Shown here: positions 16,911 to 23,327 of the stretch, piece after piece
Numbering within the stretch: position 1 is the stretch's first letter
Layout of the letters: every line of letters starts with the position of its first letter
Source of the DNA: Pareuzebyella sediminis
GTDB lineage: Bacteria; Bacteroidota; Bacteroidia; Flavobacteriales; Flavobacteriaceae
Direction of reading: 5' to 3'
Assembly (NCBI RefSeq): GCF_008367235.1
Contig: NZ_VTZS01000001.1
Span: 434,001 to 498,000, forward strand
Length of the DNA: 64,000 nucleotides
Translations under genes and position numbers: made by a program
The notes under the pieces: model-generated
The model's database searches: none
The model's input: only the letters and a program-made list of their open reading frames with translations
What the model was told of the DNA's origin: nothing

Positions 16911-19900
16911 TTAGAAAGTTAGTTTTAGATTAAACCCATATGTTCCCGTAGAAGGTAGGTTAAAGTTATCCAACCCTTGTGCTGACCGTCCGGTATTCAT
17001 GGCTAACTCGGGATCAAACGGTGCATCCTTATAGAAAAAGAACAAGTTGTTTCCTATAAAAGATAGACTGGCCGCTTGAATTGGCAAACCGGAATTCGAA
17101 AGGTCAAAGTTGTAACCGATAGAAAGCTGGCTCAGTTTTACGTTTGTACGATCATATACATAAGCCTCACCAATTCCATTTCTATCGCCAATGGCACGGT
17201 ACCAGGTTTCGGCACCTACCGTAGTAACAGCGGTTCCACTTGCCTCGTCAACACCGTTGACGGTTACACCACCTGCATCACGTGCATCTGCGGTCACTTG
17301 AGAAACACCGTAGCCATCCAACATTGATTGGGTCTGGCTGAACACTTTGCCACCAAATTTGGCATTGATCAGTGCACCAAAAGTAAATCGTTTAAAGCTT
17401 ACGCTGTTGTTCCAGCCTAAACTGGCCTTAGGATCTAAATTTCCAATAAGCTCAGGAAGGTCAGTTTTTCTAGGAGCACCCTCGCTAAATAGAATCCTGC
17501 CTTGATCGTCTCTAAGAAACTTATAGACATACAAATCGTTGTATCTTCCACCTTCTACTAATCGGGAATAATACCCTTCGGAAGAACCGAGATTGAAAAT
17601 ACGTTCGTCGTCAGGTCCTATATCTACTACTTCGTTTCTATTCGAAGTAAAGTTGAAGGAAGAGCTCCATTCCAAGTTTTCCGTTTGGATAGGAATGGTG
17701 TTCAAGGTAATCTCGACCCCTTTGTTCGTGATTTCCCCCGCATTAATGTATTCCCGTGTATAACCGCCTTGTCCAGAAGTTACAGGAACATCAATATACT
17801 GGTCTTCGCTCTTAATAAAGTAATAGGTGAAATCCAACCCTAAACGATTGTTGAAAAATCGCAGGTCAGCGCCCACTTCCGAGCTTGTAATGATTTCAGG
17901 CTTGGCATCGAGAAATGGTCTTGTCGTATTTCTGCTAACCCCTCCATTGGCGGTAATGGTGTTCTGAGGGTTGATCCTGTTAAAAGGCACCTCGTTACCT
18001 ACTTGAGTCCAAGAACCTCTTAGTTTTAAGAAGCTAATAGCCTCTGGTACGGTAAACATTTCACTTAAAAGAGCCGTAAGACCCACAGATGGGTAGAAAT
18101 ACGAATCGTTGCCGGTAAGGGCCAAGGTGGAGGCCCAGTCATTACGACCTGAAACATCTAAAAAGAGCATTTCTTTATACCCCAATTGGGCATTCAAGAA
18201 AACACCTTCTTTGATGATATTTCCACTGGTTATTGACCGAACCTGTACGTTTGTGGGCAGATTCTGAAAATAAAATTCATTCGGATAAAGTAAACCTAAA
18301 GTTCCCGTGTTAACCTGTACACCGATGCCATATTTTGTCTCTTGGTGACTGGCACCCAATGATGCGTTTAAAGTAAAGTCTTCACCGAATTCAGTATTAT
18401 AGTTCAAGATAGCATCGGTATAAAGCAACTTGTCTTGATACTTCTGATAGTCCCAGGCCCCATTCGGGTGTACATTCGTACTGTTCGAAGTGGCTGCGTG
18501 CTGCTGTTCTTTAGTTACTGTAGCATAGTCATAGTTCCCTCGAACCTGAAGGTTCAAGTTATCCATAATGTCATAGCTCAGTGTCAAGTTCCCGATAAAA
18601 CGATCTCTTCGATCGGTTTGAGGCTCTTTATTCAATATCCAATAGGGATTCGACTGGTGGTGATCGGACACGAACCAGTTTTGTGCCATAATGTTTCTAG
18701 CATCGTCAAAAACCTCATAGTTGTTTTTGAAATCATAGAAATTCCGGTTCCGTGGGAAAAAGTATAATCCGGTTAGTGGATTTAAGTAGTATCCAGAGGG
18801 TAACCTATTTTTGCTACTCTCGACGGCCCCGATTACGTTGGAGGTAATCGTCAACTTATCATTGAACAATTTAGTCGATTGCTTAAAAGTAAAGTTGTTC
18901 TTAAGATATTTGTTCATGGGCGTAATACCCGTAGCGCTTATGTTACCATACGAAAAATAAGCTTGGGTCTTCTCGGTACCTCCGCTAACACTCACCGAGT
19001 TAAAAAAGTTGTGACCGGTCTGGAAAAAATCTTCCACATATTCGTCGTTATAATCTCCTGGAGTGGTATCCCAGCTTTCTTTGGCAGCACCTATGGCTCC
19101 ATATTTGAACTGCAAATCGGGAAGCTCTAAATAGTGCTCAAACGTATAACTGCTATTCACGGTTACCGTAGTTCTTCCTTGAGAACCGCTCTTAGTCGTA
19201 ATCAATACAACCCCATTCGCACCTTGGCTACCATAAAGAACGGCCGCGTTAGCACCTCTTAAGATACTGATACTTTCAATATCATCAGGGTTTATGGCTG
19301 AAAGTCCATCACCACTATCGGTGCCTCCCCACATACCGGGCTGGCCTCCTTTATTGTTGGCCATTGGAATACCATCGATTACGAAAAGCGGTGAACTATC
19401 ACCACTTAATGATTTATTACCCCTAAGTAATATTTTGGTAGAACCACCGGCACCTGAACTACTCTTTTTGATTTCTACACCTGCCGTCTTACCGGAAAGA
19501 GCGTTCATAAAGTTAGGATCCCTGGTTTTGGTGAGTTCGTCGGAATCAACCGATTGCTGGGCATAGGTCAGGGTTTTTTCCTTTCTCTTGATACCGAGGG
19601 CCGTTACGACCACTTCATCCAATTGACTGGCATCTTCTTCTAGAGCTACGTCAACGGTATCGGATGATCCTACGCTGACAGATTGACTCTTCATACCCAA
19701 ATAGGAAAAAACAAGTACATCGCCTTCCGCAGCTTCTATGGTATAATTACCATCGAAATCGGTTTGCGTACCATTTGTAGTACCTTGAACCAGTACATTC
19801 ACACCTGGCAGCGGCGCGCCATCTGCCGCGTCTGTAACCGTACCTGTTACGGTTTTGTTTTGTGCAAATAGGGAGGAAGTCCCTAAAAGAAGCACAAAAA

Positions 19901-19922
19901 GAACAAATAGTTTTCTAATCAT
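16911..19922 (-). CDS. SusC/RagA family TonB-linked outer-membrane transporter
   Basis: This 1003-residue protein has a signal peptide (MIRKLFVLFVLLLGTSSLFA) and a carboxypeptidase-regulatory-like domain (VTGTVTDAADGAPLPGVNV, ending LEEDASQL). A SusC-type TonB box region DEVVVTALG (102-110) follows. The plug domain contains LLRGNKSLSGDSSPLFVIDG and SISILRGANAAVLYGSQG. A ~780-residue beta-barrel ends in an aromatic Phe (LKLTF). It imports a substrate captured by the adjacent SusD using the proton motive force through TonB-ExbBD. The pair starts a four-gene minus-strand operon. A LacI-type palindrome lies about 95 bases upstream (20015-20032), so control by the neighbouring LacI regulator is likely. 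Confidence 0.97.
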   Translation of the reverse strand: MIRKLFVLFVLLLGTSSLFAQNKTVTGTVTDAADGAPLPGVNVLVQGTTNGTQTDFDGNYTIEAAEGDVLVFSYLGMKSQSVSVGSSDTVDVALEEDASQLDEVVVTALGIKRKEKTLTYAQQSVDSDELTKTRDPNFMNALSGKTAGVEIKKSSSGAGGSTKILLRGNKSLSGDSSPLFVIDGIPMANNKGGQPGMWGGTDSGDGLSAINPDDIESISILRGANAAVLYGSQGANGVVLITTKSGSQGRTTVTVNSSYTFEHYLELPDLQFKYGAIGAAKESWDTTPGDYNDEYVEDFFQTGHNFFNSVSVSGGTEKTQAYFSYGNISATGITPMNKYLKNNFTFKQSTKLFNDKLTITSNVIGAVESSKNRLPSGYYLNPLTGLYFFPRNRNFYDFKNNYEVFDDARNIMAQNWFVSDHHQSNPYWILNKEPQTDRRDRFIGNLTLSYDIMDNLNLQVRGNYDYATVTKEQQHAATSNSTNVHPNGAWDYQKYQDKLLYTDAILNYNTEFGEDFTLNASLGASHQETKYGIGVQVNTGTLGLLYPNEFYFQNLPTNVQVRSITSGNIIKEGVFLNAQLGYKEMLFLDVSGRNDWASTLALTGNDSYFYPSVGLTALLSEMFTVPEAISFLKLRGSWTQVGNEVPFNRINPQNTITANGGVSRNTTRPFLDAKPEIITSSEVGADLRFFNNRLGLDFTYYFIKSEDQYIDVPVTSGQGGYTREYINAGEITNKGVEITLNTIPIQTENLEWSSSFNFTSNRNEVVDIGPDDERIFNLGSSEGYYSRLVEGGRYNDLYVYKFLRDDQGRILFSEGAPRKTDLPELIGNLDPKASLGWNNSVSFKRFTFGALINAKFGGKVFSQTQSMLDGYGVSQVTADARDAGGVTVNGVDEASGTAVTTVGAETWYRAIGDRNGIGEAYVYDRTNVKLSQLSIGYNFDLSNSGLPIQAASLSFIGNNLFFFYKDAPFDPELAMNTGRSAQGLDNFNLPSTGTYGFNLKLTF

Positions 19923-20014
19923 AATGTTGGTTTTAGCGTAAAGTTAGTTTAACATTTTATTAAGTTTTGGTGAAATTAAGCTATTTTTTTTAGTATGCAA
20001 GGCTGGATTCGTTA

Positions 20015-20032
20015 AATGTGTTCGAGCACATT
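20015..20032. promoter_or_regulatory. Candidate LacI-family operator upstream of susC
   Basis: AATGTGTTCGAGCACATT is an 18-base palindrome with one mismatched pair and a central CG step. LacI/GalR proteins place a hinge-helix leucine into such a central CpG, and the regulator encoded next door keeps that leucine (ARNL). It lies 93 bases before the susC start, a position suited to repression. The regulator-site pairing is inferred from proximity and symmetry. Confidence 0.65.
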
Positions 20033-20152
20033 AATTTTTTTATTGGTAAAGGTGAAATTCATCCTCAGTTGTCTTTTTTTTCTTACAACAGTGGTAATTT
20101 TGTTCAGTGGTCAGGGTTAACGGGCTTTTAAGGGGTTGTTAAAAAGTGTTTT

Positions 20153-20170
20153 GAGTGGCTCGAATCACTC
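20153..20170. promoter_or_regulatory. Second, weaker palindrome in the susC upstream region
   Basis: GAGTGGCTCGAATCACTC has 7 of 9 paired positions and the same TCGA centre as the site at 20015-20032, but its GTG/CAC half-sites are spaced two bases further apart. It may be an accessory site or coincidence. Confidence 0.25.
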
Positions 20171-20299
20171 GAATTTGCTTTTTTAAGGTTAAGTCGGTTC
20201 AAAGCCTACTGAAACTTACAAAAAAATAGAGTGAAGTTGCAGAATTTTATCTAATTGCAAAAACCGGGCGCTTAATAAAATATACCTTGACTCCTGAAT

Positions 20300-21340
20300 T
20301 TATTCTGAATAGTAATCCACGTTCTCCGCTGTAATAATATCGATCGGCAGCAAATTGTGCGCAGGTATTTCTTTGCCAAAAAGAAAAAACTCTGCGAAGT
20401 AGCCCACACCAAGATAGGCCTGCCGTTTTGGTTTTTGATGGATTAGGAAATCAATTTCCCCTTTTTTTAGGCATTTTATATTCTCATCCAAAAGATCATA
20501 TCCTACTAAAATACTTTTTTGGTGATTACTTTTTAAGACTTTTGCAAGTTTGTGACCCTTCGAATTGGTAACGAAGATGGCCGATATTTCCGGGTTTTCT
20601 TTAATAAATTCAACTACTTGGTTTTCGAACTGTTCAATCGTTTCCGTAGTGAAATTCTTAGTGAGCAAAAGTTGTTGTTCCCGACCTTTTTCAATAAAGA
20701 AAGATTTGAATCCGTCTTCCTTCAATTGCATATGTGGTTCCTTATTGATATGAACAATCGCGATTTTTGAATCTTTGCCAATCATTTTATGAATCAGACC
20801 CCCGGCAATTTTTCCACTTTGAAAGAGATCTTGTCCAATAAAAATTTCGCCATTTAATGTATTGATATAATTATTGAAGAGGGCGACTCTTATCTTGTTC
20901 TCTTTGCACTGTTTTAATATTTGTGTAGATTCTTCTTGAAAAAGAGGTGCCATTAAAAGTACATCCGGATTCGAGGCCATGGCCTCTTTAGACTTTCTAA
21001 TAAAGCAATCTGCCTGTTTCGGATGATAGATGAATTTTTCTACGAGCAGACTGAAAGGCTTGAACTCTTTTTCGGCATCCGATATGCCTTCATGGGCAGG
21101 GAGCCAATAGGGGTCTTTTTGGGCATCGGGTAGAAGTATGCAGACTTTGTAGGTCTTATTGTTCCTTAAATTGCGAGCTATTGGGTTTGGTGAATAATCG
21201 ATTTCCTTTAAAATCTTATCTACCTTTTCTTGGGCCGATTTGGAGACCTTACCGCGTTTGTGCAGCACACGGTCGACTGTACCCTTAGAAACACCTGCTA
21301 GTAGAGCTATGTCCTTTATCGTATGCTTTTTTTTGGCCAT
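20300..21340 (-). CDS. LacI family transcriptional regulator
   Basis: This 346-residue protein has a LacI helix-turn-helix at the N-terminus (IKDIALLAGVSKGTVDRVLH, residues 8-27), a hinge YSPNPIARNLRNN around 50-62, and a type-1 periplasmic-binding-like effector domain. The latter contains KVCILLPDAQKDPYW, VLLMAPLF, GGLIHKMIG and ISAIFVTNSKGHKLAKVL. The effector domain looks like those binding sugars (ribose/inositol type), but the ligand is unknown. It lies between the sus operon and the symporter operon, all on the minus strand, and has its own -7 box (21392-21399). The palindrome at 20015-20032 is its best candidate operator. Confidence 0.92.
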   Translation of the reverse strand: MAKKKHTIKDIALLAGVSKGTVDRVLHKRGKVSKSAQEKVDKILKEIDYSPNPIARNLRNNKTYKVCILLPDAQKDPYWLPAHEGISDAEKEFKPFSLLVEKFIYHPKQADCFIRKSKEAMASNPDVLLMAPLFQEESTQILKQCKENKIRVALFNNYINTLNGEIFIGQDLFQSGKIAGGLIHKMIGKDSKIAIVHINKEPHMQLKEDGFKSFFIEKGREQQLLLTKNFTTETIEQFENQVVEFIKENPEISAIFVTNSKGHKLAKVLKSNHQKSILVGYDLLDENIKCLKKGEIDFLIHQKPKRQAYLGVGYFAEFFLFGKEIPAHNLLPIDIITAENVDYYSE

Positions 21341-21391
21341 TAGGTTGTGAGATGGTCAGTCGAGATCTTTGAAAAATTCTCAACCTTTCGC

Positions 21392-21399
21392 CAAATATA
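21392..21399 (-). promoter_or_regulatory. -7 promoter box for the LacI regulator gene
   Basis: On the minus strand the bases read TATATTTG, an exact TAnnTTTG, 51 bases before the start of the regulator. No clear -33 partner at the usual spacing. Confidence 0.4.
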
Positions 21400-21482
21400 A
21401 AGATATATTGCAATTTTTTTTCTAGAAAAGCGTATCCGCCATGTAAAAAAATCAATATTTTAGAATTCCTTGAATTCGAGGT

Positions 21483-23216
21483 CTAGCCCTTAATAGGAGG
21501 CTTTATTAAAAAACGGTCAAAGGCCTCAAAAATAAATGCGATTAGGATGACCAAGGCAGCACCAATAAAGTTTAGCCATAGATAGCCTAATTTTTCTTCC
21601 CCGGTCGGATAGATGAAAATGAGGCTATAAAAAAGTATAAAGATGATGAATTGGGTAATGATGGCCGCGGAGAAAACCGCATTCCCTTTGATAAACTTAA
21701 AAAAGAAGGCCAATAAGAATATACCCAGAACGTTGCCGTAGAATATTGAGCCAATAATGTTCACTAATTGGATTAAATTGTCGAAAAGATTAGCAATACT
21801 TGCTACGCCAATGGCAATAATCCCCCATAGAAGGGTGAACCCTTTCGTCGCCTTTACATAATGTGCTTCTGAAAAATCTCCCCGCTTATTTCTTTTATAG
21901 AGATCAAGGGCCGTTATGGTTCCCAAAGCATTGAGCTCAGAAGCCGTAGAAGACATGGCCGCTGATAATATGACGGCCAGAAGCAGGCCTATCAACCCTT
22001 TTGGGAGATTGTTCAGGATAAAATGTATAAAGACATAATCCTTATCATTGGTTTCCACGACCGAATCAGCTTTGGATATCAAGTCTCGTGCAGCTGCGCG
22101 GTTCGTACTATCTTTTGTGTTTAATGAGATGATCTGCTGCTTAGCTTCTTCGATGGCCGTATACTCTTTGAGATCCAAGGCCGACGAGAATCTGTTCTGG
22201 GCCATTTTTTTTTCTTCTTCCAATTTTCGTTGGCCCTCTTGAAGAATAAGGTAATCATCGGCATAATTCGATTCCATTATGGCCGAGGTGGCAGCTGGGT
22301 TGAAATTCAGGGGCGAGGAATTATACTGGTAAAAAACAAAAACCATGACACCGACCAATAGAATGAAAAATTGCATCGGAATTTTAAAAATGGCATTGAA
22401 AATAAGACCCAGTTGGCTTTCACGGAGGGACCGACCTGACAAGTACCTTTGTACCTGGCTTTGGTCTGTACCAAAGTAGGCCAGAGCCAAAAAAAGGCCT
22501 CCCGTAATTCCACTCCAAAATGTATAACGGCTTTTGGTATCAAAGCTAAAATCAAGAATTTCCAACTTATTGCTTGCCCCGGCAATTTTCATTGCCTTTC
22601 CTAGAGAAATATCGGTAGGTAAGTGGCTCAATATAAAAAAGAAGGTAATAAACATGCCCAGCATTATGATGAACATTTGTTGCTTCTGGGTGACACTTAC
22701 GGCCCTCGTGCCTCCTGAAACCGTATAAATTATTACCAAAACCCCAATTATTATATTTAGGGTTCGAAGATCCCAACCCAGTACCGCCGATAAAATAATT
22801 GATGGGGCGAAAATGGTAATACCCGCAGCCAATCCCCTTTGAATTAGAAAAAGAATGGCCGCCAACGATCGGGTTTTTAGATCGAAACGGTTTTCTAAAA
22901 ATTCGTAGGCCGTGTAGACTTTAAGACGATGATAGATAGGCACGAACACCATGCAAATGATTATCATGGCCAAAGGGAGGCCAAAATAGAACTGAACGAA
23001 GCCCATGCCATCGTGAAATGCCTGGCCGGGAGTGGATAAAAAAGTTATGGCACTTGCTTGCGTGGCCATCACCGAAAGGCCTATCGTCCACCATTTGGCA
23101 TCGCTTCCTGAGCGTACGTAATCGTGAACGCTCTTGCTGCCTTTGGTTCGCCAAACGCCATAGCCAACAATAAACAATAAGGTACTTCCTAAAATAATCC
23201 AGTCAAGTGTACCCAT
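21483..23216 (-). CDS. Sodium:solute symporter family transporter with a hydrophilic insertion
   Basis: The protein has 577 residues and about 13 membrane segments of the SSS/LeuT-like fold. Family marks are WWTIGLSVMATQASAITFLSTPGQAF (42-67, in blocks), the core helix AAGITIFAPSIILS, TVSGGTRAVSVTQ (165-177), FGTDQSQVQRYLSGRS (248-263) and LLLAVILSAAMSSTASELN (411-429). An unusual hydrophilic stretch of about 90 residues (300-392), rich in Glu/Lys and likely coiled-coil (LEEEKKMAQNRF), interrupts the membrane core. The substrate (sugar, sialic acid-like, amino acid) cannot be assigned. It lies three bases after a 35-residue membrane-protein gene and downstream of the PIG-L deacetylase, suggesting uptake of the deacetylated product. 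Confidence 0.92.
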   Translation of the reverse strand: MGTLDWIILGSTLLFIVGYGVWRTKGSKSVHDYVRSGSDAKWWTIGLSVMATQASAITFLSTPGQAFHDGMGFVQFYFGLPLAMIIICMVFVPIYHRLKVYTAYEFLENRFDLKTRSLAAILFLIQRGLAAGITIFAPSIILSAVLGWDLRTLNIIIGVLVIIYTVSGGTRAVSVTQKQQMFIIMLGMFITFFFILSHLPTDISLGKAMKIAGASNKLEILDFSFDTKSRYTFWSGITGGLFLALAYFGTDQSQVQRYLSGRSLRESQLGLIFNAIFKIPMQFFILLVGVMVFVFYQYNSSPLNFNPAATSAIMESNYADDYLILQEGQRKLEEEKKMAQNRFSSALDLKEYTAIEEAKQQIISLNTKDSTNRAAARDLISKADSVVETNDKDYVFIHFILNNLPKGLIGLLLAVILSAAMSSTASELNALGTITALDLYKRNKRGDFSEAHYVKATKGFTLLWGIIAIGVASIANLFDNLIQLVNIIGSIFYGNVLGIFLLAFFFKFIKGNAVFSAAIITQFIIFILFYSLIFIYPTGEEKLGYLWLNFIGAALVILIAFIFEAFDRFLIKPPIKG

Positions 23217-23219
23217 ATA

Positions 23220-23327
23220 TTACGTAAATGAAGTCATCAAATAACTGAAAAATAATATGTAAATAATATTAAGTAGTACTACGAGTGTATACTCCTTTTT
23301 CCAGTCGAACCTATCTAGCATTCTCAT
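23220..23327 (-). CDS. Small single-span membrane protein (35 residues) between PIG-L and symporter genes
   Basis: This short gene starts at ATG 23327-23325, whose last bases overlap the PIG-L stop codon (ATGA, 23327-23324). It stops at TAA 23222-23220, three bases before the symporter ATG at 23216. The peptide starts MRMLDRFDWKKEYTLVVLLN, continues with the hydrophobic IIYILFFSYLM and ends TSFT. That gives a short charged N-terminus and one membrane span of about 19 residues. The 4-base overlap and 3-base gap indicate translational coupling on both sides, good evidence for a real gene. I recall similar small frames beside flavobacterial SSS/PIG-L pairs but cannot verify this. A likely role is an accessory subunit of the symporter (inference). 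Confidence 0.78.
   Translation of the reverse strand: MRMLDRFDWKKEYTLVVLLNIIYILFFSYLMTSFT

Larger units (their letters stand above)
19923..20299. other. 377-base intergenic regulatory region between lacI-type gene and susC
   Basis: No coding frame of note lies here. The region holds two palindromes centred on TCGA (20015-20032 and 20153-20170) and an A/T-rich susC leader. No exact TAnnTTTG box was found on the minus strand before susC, so the susC promoter is not located. Confidence 0.6.
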
